From Anisus vortex (taxonomy: Eukaryota; Mollusca; Gastropoda; Planorbidae), in the NCBI GenBank assembly GCA_949126835.1, contig OX421497.1:16990823-17054822 (forward strand): a stretch of DNA of 64,000 nt, given 5' to 3'. The position numbers and the translations under genes were made by a program. Shown piece by piece: positions 45,001-49,845 of the stretch; position 1 is the first letter of the stretch; each line of letters starts with the position of its first letter. The notes beneath the pieces are model-generated. The model saw only the letters and a list, made by a program, of their open reading frames with translations, ran no database searches and was not told where the DNA came from.

Positions 45001-48000
45001 TTGTAAAGAACTCGTCTGCATAAAGAAAAAAACAACAATGATATTTTGTGTGAATTTACTATGAACTATGCTGCAAATAATATCACGCATGAAGCAATTT
45101 AAGACTGGTTGTAGTGTATGTATAGCCAGTAGGTTTCCATTCACTGATGCCACTCATGTTTATTGAAACAGAAAACGGGCGATCGATTATATTATGGTCA
45201 ACTATACAAAAGAATGTATTATCTTGTTAAAACAATGTAAGAAGGTCTTACCCAGTTATGTTTTCAGATAAAAACTGTGTAAATTAGACACGTCGTACAA
45301 CGTTGATTCATTCTTACACATAATTCACACACACGCAACACCTTATCTTATACATTACAGACGCTCCTTCTATAACGAAGAGTATTGCGTCCTACGCTTC
45401 AAGGAAAGAACTTGAGTGAAAGCCTTTAGGCTTCTTTAGAATTGACATAACTTCATATTTACACTCATTTTAAATCCATCGGTATTATAAAGTATGTCTG
45501 TCGGACTTGCTCTATATCTTGGTGTGTTTGGGTGGTTACACAATGCTGAGTTTGGCGTAATGTCGATATGTGTGAAATTTGATATACAGATTCAAAGAAC
45601 AATCCAGATCCCTGTGTACGCAAGTAGAGAAACACTCTATAAGTTGTATGTATTTTATTGGCTATTTTAAAAACCAATAAGTATTTGCTGCCACATAAAG
45701 CCTTTAGAGGCGTAAAACAACTTAAAGATCTATGTAGGCTATAACTGGAGCGCTCAATACTTATAAACCAAGTTCGGCAAAATTTGCTTTTGTAAGTTAA
45801 TAACATAAACAAAATGGATGCAACAGTTATTTAATTGTAGTGTTCAACTTGATTTGTTGAAATCGATGATTTCATGTTGAACTTGAACTTGATTTGTTGA
45901 AATCGATGATTTCATGTTGAACTTGATTTGTTGAAATCGATGTTTTCATATTTGTTAACGATTCCCAATATACCAGTAATAATTATACAAGTATTTTCTC
46001 TTACAACAAGTTTTATAGTCAGTAAAGCAGAGGTGTCAGAAGCAGTGACCTCATTATGTATACCTCTATAATATATTCAGATATCATCAGATAAATCATA
46101 TTACAAAATTACGAAATCAAACAATTTAGATTTGATTAAAGATAAAGATCAACACGCCTCAACGAAATTCATATAGCCAACAATTTTATAACAACTTCTT
46201 TTTTTTTTAAATAAAAATTCAATTATTTGACACCACTAGAGTAGAATGAGACAATTCCAATGTTGTATAAATGATACAAATCAGAGTACTAGGAAAAAAA
46301 GTTAGGATTTTTTTAAGTAATTAATTTTTTAAACAAAGATAATGAAGAAAAACTAAACTGTTTAGGAACAAGGTCACGTGACTTGCCCCTTTTTCATTTT
46401 ATAGATTCATGGAAAAAGACCTAACCCAAACTATGAATGCAAAGTACTTCGGAGTAATAATAACTTAGGAGTAATAATAACTTAGGAGTAATAATAACTT
46501 AGGAGTAATAATAACTTAGGAGTAATAATAACTTAGGAGTAATAATAACTTCGGAGTAATAATAACTTAGGAGTAATAATAACTTCGGAGTAATAATAAC
46601 TTCGGAGTAATAATAACTTAGGAGTAATAATAACTTAGGAGTAATAATAACTTGGGAGTAATAATAACTTCGGAGTAATAATAACTTCGGAGTAATAATA
46701 ACTTAGGAGTAATTATATGATAAAGTATCTTGGAACCCACTTATTGATAAAGTAATTACAAAATCTAACAAAACATTAGGAATCATAAAAAGGGACTTTT
46801 ACAAATGTATTAAGAACATAAAAATAAAATGCTATCAAATATTAGACCTAGTTCTATACTAGAATATGTATCTCTTTATGATTCTTGTGTCATTAGAAAA
46901 CATTAAAAATACTAGAAGTAATCCAGAAAAGAACTGCAATGTTCATTACTAGTGAATCTTTACAAGTGACAAGAGTAACACCAATAGTTAAATCACTAAG
47001 CCTAGCTACGTCAGAGGAGACAGGGGCAAAGAGTAAAGTAGTAATAATACACAAGACCTTAAACTTTTAATTTAGAAATACAACAGAATAACATTCCCAG
47101 ATCGACAAAGAGATAAAAACACGACTCTTATACTCTTATACCATATGCAAGAACAAATGCACATACATACTCTTCACGATTGACATCTGGGTATGGGAAG
47201 GTTACTTATGACCATGATAGACCAAATAATCACTATTGTAATGGTACATTGTACCTGCCAGAATTATCGAGATAGCCTACACATGTGTGGTGCTAGAGGG
47301 GTACATGTGTGCTGCTAATGGAGGTACCCTGGAGAATTTGTTTCTAAAATTAGCTGAGTGGGTGTGTTAACCTGTGAATGGAAGAAGATGCGCTCGTTTG
47401 GCGTGTCAGGTCCAGTTACTAGCGCAGGAGTTTACCGCTCTCTCGCTTGTTACAGTTATTTCCCTTGCCCTTGTCTACCCCCCGTTTACCGCCGCCTAGA
47501 TAGGAGCACTACTGGTGAACTAACTTAATGGTGAAATATTAGCAGCTTGCATACCATGGTCAAATATATTTTTTTAGCATAATAATCAATCATAAATGAA
47601 ATCATTACTAGGTCTAGTCAGTGGCGTATTTAGGCATGTTCCATTGGAACAAGGGTCCCCCACAGAAAAGGGGCCCCCACAAATCACAAAAAAAGATTTT
47701 TTTAGTGACATCCCCATGCTTTCGTTGAAAATGTAAAATAAAATTTATTTATTCCCCTACAATTTTAAGCGCTCCAGTCCAACTAAGCTAAACGCAAAAT
47801 ACAATTTATAATTTTGCAGAATGTAACATAAACAATCCTAAAAACGGCCCTGGGTCTAGTAAGTCTAACACTTGTCTTATCTTAATTATCTGTTTGGTAA
47901 TACGATAGAAACAAAACTGTTTGGTAATGTAAAAAGTAGATAGTCTTACGGTGCACGAGATATACAATACTACAATTATCATTTTAGTAAATTATGTTTA

Positions 48001-49845
48001 TATAGTAATAGAATAAACAACTCATACAGATTTTCATTTGCTTGTATTGTAGGCCTAGTCTACTGCACCAATAAATAAGCTAATCCTACATGACTGTGAC
48101 ACTATTGTCACTATTCCTACAAAACAGCAGTATTGTATCAACTACCCACCACTATTTGTTCAATAAAGAACACATTAAAGCCACATCCCTAGGTATTTCC
48201 TGCACAGACCTTGAAGTAAACACAAGATAAAAGAATCAAAAGAAACTCAACATTCCACACCTATCTCTATTTCTCACACTAACATATTCAATACATAATA
48301 CAACCCTCGTGGTTTATTTTTTTACACTTTCCTGTTCATTTTTTCACAACGAATATAAAACAAGAAGACAGGGTAAACTAACTGCTGATAGTGGAGACAT
48401 TAAAGGTATCACAGAGTAGGAGTAAATGGCATCAGATTAAGAGACCTGTTACCTTCTTGGTCTCGGCATCCACTTCACTGGCAGTAGATGAGTCAATGAC
48501 CGGCTCTGACTTTTTACAACCCATCTCCTTTGTAGTCACATCCTGGCGAGGGCGGCGGTGCTCTCTCTCCCCCTCCCCCCTCCTCTTAACGTCTGCCCCT
48601 CCCTGGCTATCACATGATACAGGTGAAGATGAAGGTACTTCCGGTACAATGCTGGGTGAGGCCGAGGCCAATGTAGACGTCAATGAAGACTCCGCCGTGT
48701 TGGTGCTGCATTGCGCAGATGCTTGCACCCTTCTGTCATTAAATAGAGCCGTGCCGGCATTATGAGGGGCGGCAATGGAAGTGACCTGAGTAACTTTAAC
48801 ACATGTATCTCGCCGTGCTGCGCCATCTTTAGTACCATTAACAGCAATAGTCTCTAGAAGAAGAACAACAATAATAACAAAATAAATCTTTTTTACACAA
48901 CACATTAACATGTCATCCGATTCTACTACTACTATCATAGTTATAGACAAGTCTTACAAAACGTAAAAGAAAAATAAGTCCACAATATTGGCTTAAAAAC
49001 TCAACCTAAATTGGAATTTAACCAGAAACCATCAATAACAAAAGACCGTTGACAATAGCCTAAGTAGGCGAGATGTTTTAAATGTGTATGTAATATAAAG
49101 CACTAAATAAAACCTGTAAGTCAATACGTTTTATTAATTTGGTTCACAGTCTTTCATTCTGTAATTCTCGATCTCTTCTATATTTAATGACTTCTAATTA
49201 TATTTCACACAATAGTCTTCTTGTCTATTTTGAACTCCCCCCCCCCCCTCGCCCGACAACTCTCGACTGTCTTCTCTTCTAGTAAGCAGAGATTTTTCAT
49301 GTTGTCATTATAAAGGCCCTATTTCTATTTCAGTCACTCATTCCAGCTTTTACCTTTCTTCACTACCTGTGTACTTCGCTGTTCTTTTTATCATTTCATT
49401 TTCAATGAATAAATCTCTATTATTATACTCCAACCTCAACATTGTGTTTGAAATTTCAAAGTCAGTTTGGTTAAACGTTATAAAAAAACAACACGTTAAA
49501 AACTAGAGCGGGGAATGTGCATATCATAAATATAATATGAAAACACAAATTACAGGAAACAATTTATCCGATCTCAAATTTACATACTTGCACATAATTG
49601 TTTACGTAATTAAAATCAACTACTTTATAACGATAGAAATCATACTTTAAAAAAAAAAAGCTCTGATGTCTACCTTATTTAGATTACAATTGTTTTTTTA
49701 AATGTAATTAAAACAAAAAAATTAACAAAGGTAGAAGGTAACAAAAAAGCAAGCTGTTTTAAATACCTTTGTGTTGCAAAGGAAAGTTGACAGATCTTTG
49801 CATATCATATGTGTCATTAATATATTCACTCACATCGGGCAGTTC
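1..49845 (-). CDS. IRAG1: IRAG1/IRAG2 (MRVI1/LRMP) family homologue, 12 exons, both ends incomplete
   Basis: Coding exons in transcript order: 49767-49845, 48453-48853, 19285-19619, 12287-12317, 11567-11707, 4890-5021, 4520-4617, 4357-4403, 3761-3819, 2729-2809, 1566-1637 and 1-70. Every border is AG/GT and every junction keeps the frame, giving 515 codons plus one base. The core in E5-E7 contains FISLSLAFKTDKFTLEQR, ERSRDLAEQN, AARVSSRAEVYGAVQQ and KAMEVMVLYTENLRRI, the signature of the IRAG/LRMP coiled-coil domain. Vertebrate members bind IP3 receptors at the ER; IRAG1 is a substrate of cGMP-dependent protein kinase and restrains calcium release. The N-terminal third (E2, E3) is Ser/Thr-rich and probably disordered. 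RRDT in E2 and RRRS in E10 fit basophilic kinase sites (inference). The start codon exon was not found, and the expected C-terminal tail anchor lies outside the window. One ancestral gene for both vertebrate paralogues is likely, so the symbol is nominal. Confidence 0.85.
71..2415. other. Introns 10 and 11, no further feature except E11
   Basis: This is AT-rich unique-looking sequence on both sides of exon E11. I see no repeat family, ORF or RNA gene in it. Confidence 0.6.
1566..1637 (-). CDS. IRAG1: IRAG-like exon E11
   Basis: The acceptor has a strong pyrimidine tract (CCATTTCTTGACCCATTCCACCAG in part) and the donor is GTAGGTGAG. There are 24 codons in phase 0: ESSSPFMEPSYPSYNLLKVS then AETE. 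An open frame continues upstream of this acceptor, but only this AG fits phase 0 after E10. Confidence 0.7.
2416..2715. repeat. 13-bp tandem repeat (about 23 copies)
   Basis: The unit is close to GTGTATATACATA or GTGTATATACCTA, with minor variants (GTGGATATAC, GTGTATTTAC). It covers almost exactly 23 periods and ends 13 bp before the donor of exon E10. ACAT and ACCT alternate irregularly. The units are TATA-rich but there is no reason to call a promoter. Confidence 0.95.
2729..2809 (-). CDS. IRAG1: IRAG-like exon E10 with RRRS motif
   Basis: Acceptor TATTAG and donor GTAAGGGT enclose 27 codons in phase 0: MRRRSEIALPKVLGGSGSPS then MIQTASL. RRRS matches the minimal R-R-x-S consensus of cyclic-nucleotide-dependent kinases (inference). 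The polypyrimidine tract is short (ATTTCCTATTAG). The 13-bp tandem repeat starts 15 bp beyond the donor. Confidence 0.75.
3621..3641. repeat. Poly-C tract
   Basis: A run of 14 C, a T, then CCCC lies in the intron between E9 and E10. Similar C or G homopolymer runs occur near 13.64, 23.53, 37.47, 49.24, 50.79 and 55.40 kb. Confidence 0.9.
3761..3819 (-). CDS. IRAG1: IRAG-like exon E9
   Basis: Acceptor TTGTTGTTGCTCTAG and donor GTAAGTC enclose 59 bp (phase 1 to 0) reading (D)PCSGRRSMSISGTSPGARP. The basic-Ser pattern corresponds in position to the Ser- and Arg-rich linker after the coiled coil of vertebrate members. Confidence 0.78.
3935..4212 (-). repeat. tRNA-derived SINE, family A (degenerate)
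   Basis: Read on the minus strand, there is an A-box-like CTTGGCTGGCATAC, a B-box-like TTTGAATCCTGG, then TACCAAGCTCTGATGG, a TTGGGG block and a terminal GTGGCCACACATCCCC segment. The same order is present at 13733, 20290 and 51448. It sits in the intron between E8 and E9. Confidence 0.7.
4357..4403 (-). CDS. IRAG1: IRAG-like microexon E8 (47 bp)
   Basis: Acceptor TTTTGTTGTATTTCTAG and donor GTATGTCTAG enclose 47 bp that enter in phase 2 and leave in phase 1, reading (R)KVLSEKSVNGFSMDT(D). Skipping it would put E9 out of frame with a stop, so it is needed in the full-length message. Confidence 0.78.
4520..4617 (-). CDS. IRAG1: IRAG-like exon E7, coiled-coil core
   Basis: The acceptor CTTGTTTAG precedes GAAAAGAGG, and the donor GTAAAA follows GAGGCAAG. 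The 98 bp (phase 0 to 2) read EKRMCKAMEVMVLYTENLRR and IREREESELTEA(R), matching the family pattern of a K(A)xEVMxxxxENLxR helix followed by a charged stretch. Confidence 0.9.
4890..5021 (-). CDS. IRAG1: IRAG-like exon E6, coiled-coil core
   Basis: Acceptor CTGTATTCTAG is followed by 44 codons in phase 0 and donor GTAAGTTCA. Translation includes PLHEVVSESQVRAIVQKLRQ, HIDVLEQSAARVSSRAE and VYGAVQQ. The heptad-like spacing of I, L and V fits a coiled coil. The RVSSRAE..GAV block is typical of IRAG/LRMP proteins. Confidence 0.9.
5316..11451. repeat. 52-bp satellite array, 118 complete units
   Basis: Unit 1 starts at 5316 with ATTATTAAAG and the same start recurs every 52 bp to 11452, where the array ends in ATTATTAAA. 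That is 118 x 52 = 6136 bp with no net length change. Almost all variation is at one site (CTTTAACAATAG versus CTTTAGCAATAG). Rare variants are AGTGTT in units 8 and 22, TTATCA in unit 34, GGCATC in unit 59 and GAGATATC in unit 98. It lies entirely in the intron between E5 and E6 and is not coding. Each unit holds a near-perfect 27-nt inverted repeat (ACTATTATTAAAG, A, CTTTAACAATAGT). Confidence 0.99.
11567..11707 (-). CDS. IRAG1: IRAG-like exon E5, start of the conserved MRVI/LRMP core
   Basis: The acceptor is GGTTTGCAG and the donor GTAATA follows CTATTGGAG. There are 47 codons in phase 0, with SKFISLSLAFKTDKFTLEQR, then VGVQERSRDLAEQN and a helical end TEIRTLRELLE. This is the strongest family signature in the window. 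The 52-bp satellite array begins 115 bp downstream in the following intron. Confidence 0.9.
11708..12286. other. Intron 4, no further feature
   Basis: Unique AT-rich DNA lies between E5 and E4. I see no repeat or ORF worth calling. Confidence 0.6.
12287..12317 (-). CDS. IRAG1: IRAG-like microexon E4 (31 bp)
   Basis: Only 31 bp lie between acceptor TTTGTATTTCTCATAG and donor GTAGGTAG, reading (S)VDQLPQKELE. It enters in phase 2 and leaves in phase 0. That is exactly what is needed, because E3 joined directly to E5 at the first AG would meet a stop codon after a few codons. The restored frame places an acidic/polar motif just before the conserved core, as in vertebrate relatives (family recollection, not checked). 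Confidence 0.8.
12510..13040 (+). mobile_element. Probable non-autonomous Helitron-like element with internal direct repeat
   Basis: The right end TTTACCCCCGTAG..CCCAGTGCTATTTCTAG|T resembles the 3' end at 18942-18968, which has a short hairpin followed by CTAG before T. A 29-bp direct repeat beginning GACAG(T/C)ACGAGTTAATAG occurs at 12510-12538 and 12955-12983. The first copy is followed by an inverted match (AGAAAGGGAGTA at 12526-12537 and TACTCCCTTTCT at 12556-12567). The 5' boundary is uncertain. Confidence 0.45.
13041..13732. other. Intronic DNA with a G homopolymer, nothing else seen
   Basis: AT-rich intron sequence containing a run of ten or more G near 13640. I see no recognisable element or ORF. 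Confidence 0.5.
13733..13965 (+). repeat. tRNA-derived SINE, family A
   Basis: It begins GGGACATGGTGGCAACGCG, continues GTTTGGCTGGCGTACCGAAG (tRNA-like A-box part) and CTGGGTTCATGTCC (B-box-like). The body has GAGCCTACCCAGACCTG and TTAGTTGGGGCAAAGTAAAG, then a GTGGCCACGG end. The conserved central TTAGTTGGGG block links it to copies at 3935, 16085, 20290 and 51448. Confidence 0.8.
14190..14795 (+). pseudogene. LINE 5' fragment, endonuclease start (RTE-like)
   Basis: The translation around 14565-14760 reads KIKIGARIASTMFESGKTGQ, VIKEMVRYKVNILGVNEIRW and TDSGMVSSGHQTVLYSRR. This is the beginning of an apurinic-type endonuclease domain as encoded by RTE-like LINEs; NEIRW carries the catalytic Glu region. 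The usual T-W-N-V-R of the first motif is degraded to ARIAS. No intact ORF remains, and after about 14790 the sequence changes to a different LINE type. Confidence 0.7.
14796..15745 (+). pseudogene. LINE 3' fragment, CR1/Jockey-like reverse transcriptase end plus 3' tail
   Basis: Frame-shifted remnants include INDLPNCMNTGTNDYL (just before a decayed FADD motif), KYLGVIINDNLTLSSHIDEV, LGFIKRNFYKCNKNIKLK, then KRAARFITSEYSQST and SLYLETLEDRRAKSKVVIIH in an open stretch at 15355-15642. The 3' end at 15688-15737 contains GGACGCAATAATCTTC, a TATAGAAGG half-hairpin and CGTCTGTAATGTATAAG. This tail is shared with family B SINEs and other LINE copies in the window. Confidence 0.8.
16085..16195 (+). 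repeat. SINE family A fragment
   Basis: A partial copy with ACATTAGTTGGGGGAAAGTTAATG and GTTGGCCATACA corresponds to the central block and 3' part of the family A SINE. The tRNA-like head is missing. Confidence 0.55.
16196..17779. other. Intronic DNA, nothing recognised
   Basis: AT-rich sequence between the SINE fragment and the Helitron relic. Short GC-richer patches (for example near 17300-17360) show no ORF or motif that I can name. Confidence 0.5.
17780..18968 (+). pseudogene. Helitron Rep/helicase N-terminal fragment with 3' terminus
   Basis: Two overlapping frames (17879-18199 and 18151-18600), offset by a frameshift near 18195, encode LGPFNIACIYCHADHFPEER, FCDCCLHGQV, then FHKRIRNLNSCFTLLSFKVD, GIYSFIVAGQVYHKR and YAQMYFLDSDDAVTERV. 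This is the N-terminal Helitron-like domain upstream of the Rep nuclease, with its C-x2-C and C-C zinc-finger-type cysteines. The Rep HUH motif and the helicase are absent, so it is dead. The right end at 18942-18968 has the stem CCGTG-GTATCT-CACGG and then CTAG before T, a classic Helitron 3' terminus. Confidence 0.82.
19285..19619 (-). CDS. IRAG1: IRAG-like exon E3
   Basis: Acceptor TTTTGCTCTGACAG is followed by ACACATCTGGCC (THLASKKRDQNKF), and donor GTAAGG follows GAAGTCAG. The 335 bp run from phase 0 to phase 2. The segment includes MKLPELSENTELDMS, DYLEPPKATDEP and SSFLKKLGLSVNGSSSSSEN. The in-frame ATG at 19574 could start translation of a shorter isoform if the internal promoter candidate near 27.2 kb is real (inference). 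The 28.8-kb gap to E2 is the gene's longest visible intron. Confidence 0.82.
20290..20520 (-). repeat. tRNA-derived SINE, family A
   Basis: On the minus strand it has a perfect B box (GGTTCGAATCC) preceded by GCTGGTGCACCG, then TACCCAGCTCTGATGG, TTAGTTGGGGGAAATTAAAG and CGTGGCCACGG. It is the best-preserved B box among the five copies. Confidence 0.82.
20755..22267. mobile_element. hAT-like non-autonomous transposon (1513 bp)
   Basis: The ends are TAGAGACCAACCGAAA and, inverted, TAGAGACCGATCGAAA (14 of 16 match). Flanking 8-mers AGATGGAC (20747-20754) and GGATGGAC (22268-22275) match at 7 of 8, the hAT target-site length. TTCGGCCGAAA palindromes cluster in both subterminal regions. No transposase ORF is present. 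A TAGGGATGTTAATATTC stretch at 21031 may be one end of another element nested inside. Confidence 0.8.
23521..23554. repeat. Poly-C / poly-A tract
   Basis: About 16 C are followed directly by about 17 A. Nothing suggests a processed transcript tail upstream. Confidence 0.85.
23735..23900. repeat. Purine-rich (GA) low-complexity stretch
   Basis: A long G/A-biased run (GGGAAAGAGAAAGAGAGGG and similar) gives spurious open frames on both strands. It is not coding. Confidence 0.85.
24062..24143. repeat. 39-bp tandem duplication (2 copies)
   Basis: The unit starting ACTTTTGAATAGATC is repeated exactly once with period 39. It looks like a young duplication in intronic DNA. Confidence 0.9.
24830..24892 (-). 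repeat. LINE/SINE 3' tail relic
   Basis: Read on the minus strand: CGTAGGACGCAATAAT, a TTTATAAAAGAAG half, and GCGTCTGTAATATGTAAG. This is the same 3' tail as at 15688, 36349 and 45345, with no body attached. Confidence 0.7.
27119..27274 (-). promoter_or_regulatory. Candidate internal promoter and alternative 5' exon of the IRAG-like gene
   Basis: On the minus strand a TATA-like TTTTAAATAGA (27263-27273) lies about 30 bp upstream of a CpG-containing AGCGCGCGCATTTC. About 120 bp further on is a donor CTCAG|GTAGGACAAG at 27119/27118. Spliced to E3, whose phase is 0, an exon here would be mainly leader and translation could begin at the E3 ATG (19574). Its own ATG four codons before the donor would be in the wrong phase. 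This is suggestive only. Confidence 0.25.
28821..29042 (-). other. Small open frame, secreted Cys-containing peptide-like, uncertain
   Basis: The 74-codon frame begins at a TTG codon, so the N-terminal residue is unknown, and the first in-frame ATG is 14 codons later. The start is hydrophobic (IFSLFTSLIFLVMFLTVAAA). The rest is basic with four cysteines spaced about 11, 8 and 8 residues apart, ending KKMKAYDCG. It resembles a signal peptide plus disulfide-rich peptide. AT-rich DNA often encodes hydrophobic runs, and no upstream ATG exon was found. Confidence 0.22.
30464..30830. repeat. About 63-bp tandem repeat (about 6 copies) in the foldback centre
   Basis: The unit contains TTTTTTGTACTATCATTTTC, CTTCCATTCAGACATATC and TGCAGTGTAGTTATTAACC. 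T-run length differs between copies, so the period varies by a few bases. Open frames through it are repeat artefacts. Confidence 0.9.
30900..31000. repeat. CA/TACA microsatellites
   Basis: (CA)n tracts alternate with two copies of a segment containing ATACAGACAATCACATTTAC, close to the inner end of arm 2. Confidence 0.9.
31806..33339. other. Intronic DNA, nothing recognised
   Basis: AT-rich sequence between the foldback element and the next LINE relic. I see no repeat or ORF worth calling. Confidence 0.5.
33340..33492 (+). pseudogene. CR1/Jockey-like LINE fragment, left part of a split copy
   Basis: It matches the copy at 15047-15180 (ACCTAACCCAAACTAACGATGC, AAGTACTTAGGA, TTCATAAAAAGGAACTTTTACA). 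The match stops at 33492, where a DNA transposon starts, and resumes at 35829. Confidence 0.75.
33493..35828. mobile_element. DNA transposon with CAGGGTTCCCAC termini (2336 bp), inserted in a LINE
   Basis: The ends are CAGGGTTCCCAC and, inverted, the same 12 bp (GTGGGAACCCTG). The interrupted LINE reads continuously across the site, with TTTACA on both sides (33487-33492 and 35829-35834). The termini look hAT-like, but only a 6-bp duplication is visible, so the superfamily is uncertain. Subterminal sequence repeats TTCCTGACT/TTCCCGACTTTCC motifs. A short minus-strand frame at 33719-33919 is unrecognised. A family B SINE is nested at 34920-35098. Confidence 0.8.
34920..35098 (-). repeat. tRNA-derived SINE, family B
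   Basis: Minus-strand order: GAAGCCGGCTGGTCCAGCGG then TTAGTTCACCGCC (A-box region), GGTCGCGGGTTCTATCCC (B box), CACCGACGGATCCC, then GTTTTGGGCCTAGTGGACG and a tail TAATAATCTTCTG..AGAAGGAACGTCTGTAA. The tail matches the CR1/Jockey-like LINE 3' end in this window. A second copy is at 57414-57584. Confidence 0.85.
35829..36400 (+). pseudogene. CR1/Jockey-like LINE 3' fragment, right part of the split copy
   Basis: Out-of-frame remains match 15180-15740: AATAAGAATATAAAATTA, the NSNLEIQYNNNLL-encoding stretch, TCGAACCACGGATAAGC and the tail CGTAGGACGCAACACTC..GGAGCATCTGTAA. There are many stops. A foreign patch at about 35937-35964 is identical to part of the RTE-like LINE at 37335-37362. Confidence 0.78.
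36401..37260. other. Intronic DNA, nothing recognised
   Basis: AT-rich sequence between two LINE relics. The short frame on the minus strand at 36404-36616 shows no family feature that I recognise. Confidence 0.45.
37262..38960 (-). pseudogene. RTE-like LINE 3' half, interrupted by a hAT-type element
   Basis: Minus-strand translation from 38960 downwards: KLAYADDIALLGKNKNTIKQ (catalytic Y-A-D-D), ALTELEDASKLAGLEIK, then in one frame (38248-38589) IYKTIIRPVVMYSSETWTMT and VLRKIYGAVQDTDGWRTR. After the insertion at 37410-38250 the 3' end continues (WCACMVNESQG; EGEVVEQAKALHGL) and finishes in a GGAT repeat at 37262-37280, typical of RTE tails. Several stops make it inactive. Confidence 0.82.
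37410..38250. mobile_element. hAT-type non-autonomous element (841 bp), copy 1
   Basis: The ends are TAGGGATGTTTCGG and, inverted, TAGGGATGTTAAACG. A perfect 8-bp duplication GTTTCGAG flanks it (37402-37409 and 38251-38258), and the LINE reading resumes across it. Subterminal AAAACCGGATTTCGG-type motifs occur at both ends. There is no transposase. Confidence 0.9.
38961..39990. other. Intronic DNA with an unclassified GC-richer island at 39225-39450
   Basis: The island (GGCTGGGCCTAGAGGCTGGG, ACTACGATCTGTGCACCAAT) looks like part of a dispersed repeat but has no second copy in the window. The remainder is AT-rich and featureless. Confidence 0.35.
39991..40470 (+). pseudogene. Possible LINE ORF2 C-terminal relic with zinc-knuckle motif
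   Basis: The frame at 40268-40450 encodes FKCQGCDRTCLSRIGLHRHS followed by QFCKAGQ. C-x2-C-x(n)-S-R-I-G-L-x2-H-x3-C is a pattern I know from the C-termini of several LINE polyproteins. Upstream sequence is GC-richer than the intron but shifted in frame. No RT motif is visible, so the assignment rests on one motif. Confidence 0.4.
40823..40930. repeat. 12-bp tandem repeat (9 copies)
   Basis: GTGAAGTTATAT is repeated exactly nine times. Because 12 is a multiple of 3 it yields an artefactual open frame of a KLYV repeat. Confidence 0.97.
41050..43862. mobile_element. hAT-type element, copy 2, carrying a nested hAT
   Basis: Its outer parts align with copy 1 (37450-38250): the CACGCAATGTCATAAGTCA segment, TTAATTAAAACCGATAATAG, AAAGCACAGACGCGGTGTC and the right end GTTTAACATTCCTA. 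The left terminus is not recognisable; the nine-copy 12-bp repeat lies just outside. Between 41347 and 43356 a second transposon is inserted. Confidence 0.8.
41347..43356. mobile_element. hAT transposon, non-autonomous (2010 bp)
   Basis: The termini CAGGGGTCGGCAACC and, inverted, the same 15 bp (GGTTGCCGACCCCTG) are the hallmark of a widespread hAT group. A perfect 8-bp duplication CTCTAGAC lies at 41339-41346 and 43357-43364. The interior is AT-rich with no transposase-like ORF. Confidence 0.93.
43863..45343. other. Intronic DNA, nothing recognised
   Basis: Minus-strand open frames at 44623-44808 and 44827-45153 have no recognised domain and no splice context. I treat them as chance frames. 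Confidence 0.45.
45344..45402 (-). repeat. LINE/SINE 3' tail relic
   Basis: Minus-strand GAAGCGTAGGACGCAATAC, the hairpin halves CTTCGTTATAGAAG, and GAGCGTCTGTAATGTATAAG. It is the cleanest isolated copy of the shared 3' tail. Confidence 0.75.
45403..46411. other. Intronic DNA with a small 34/40-bp tandem repeat at 45848-45949
   Basis: About three copies of a unit with CTTGATTTGTTGAAATCGAT and TTTCATGTTGAA occupy 45848-45949. I see nothing else of note. Confidence 0.6.
46412..47215 (+). pseudogene. CR1/Jockey-like LINE fragment with internal minisatellite
   Basis: It matches 15040-15660: CCTAACCCAAACTATGAATGC, the AAGTACTTCGGAGTAATAAT stretch (codons KYFGVI), AACATTAGGAATCATAAAAAG, TTCATTACTAGTGAATCT and AAGAGTAAAGTAGTAATAAT. 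Many stops are present and the 3' tail is lost. The array at 46446-46713 is inserted by local duplication. Confidence 0.8.
46446..46713. repeat. 17-bp minisatellite inside LINE sequence (about 16 copies)
   Basis: The unit ACTTAGGAGTAATAATA (or ACTTCGG...) is the LINE coding segment for Y-L/F-G-V-I-I. Two subtypes, TTAGG and TTCGG, alternate without an obvious period. Confidence 0.97.
47216..48452. other. Intronic DNA with one small MITE
   Basis: Apart from the element at 47619-47852, the stretch 47380-47520 is GC-richer (TACCCCCCGTTTACCGCCGC) and may be an unidentified repeat. No ORF is visible. Confidence 0.45.
47619..47852. mobile_element. hAT-type MITE (234 bp)
   Basis: The ends are CAGTGGCGTATTTAGG and, inverted, CAGGGCCGTTTTTAGG (13 of 16 match). 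A perfect 8-bp duplication GGTCTAGT lies at 47611-47618 and 47853-47860. Confidence 0.88.
48453..48853 (-). CDS. IRAG1: IRAG-like exon E2 (low-complexity N-terminal region)
   Basis: The acceptor is GTTCTTCTTCTAG and the donor is GTAACAGG after GAGACCAAGAAG. Two bases complete the codon from E1, and 133 codons follow, ending in phase 0. The protein is rich in Ser, Thr, Ala and Pro (for example TLASASPSIVPEVPSSSPVS) and has a charged patch GEGEREHRRPRQD, which suggests a disordered segment. RRDT near its start fits a basophilic kinase site. GC content is visibly higher than in the surrounding intron. The open frame on the opposite strand (48391-48765) is a shadow of this exon. Confidence 0.8.
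48854..49766. other. Intron 1, no further feature
   Basis: AT-rich DNA between E2 and E1 with a C-run near 49240. Nothing else is recognised. Confidence 0.6.
49767..49845 (-). CDS. IRAG1: IRAG-like exon E1 (most upstream exon recognised)
   Basis: Acceptor TTTTATTTTATTTCAG precedes GAACTGCC and donor GTATTT follows CACAAAG. The 79 bp read ELPDVSEYINDTYDMQ, then RSVNFPLQHK plus one base (phase 0 to phase 1). The start phase of 0 and the good polypyrimidine tract imply at least one further 5' exon, which I could not identify between here and 64 kb. Confidence 0.72.

Noticed and set aside
44827..45153. Minus-strand frame of 108 codons
   Set aside because: There is no recognisable domain, the composition is low-complexity hydrophobic, and there is no splice or promoter context.
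48391..48765. Plus-strand frame of 124 codons
   Set aside because: It is antisense to exon E2, whose splice sites and phase are consistent. The long frame reflects the higher GC content of the exon.
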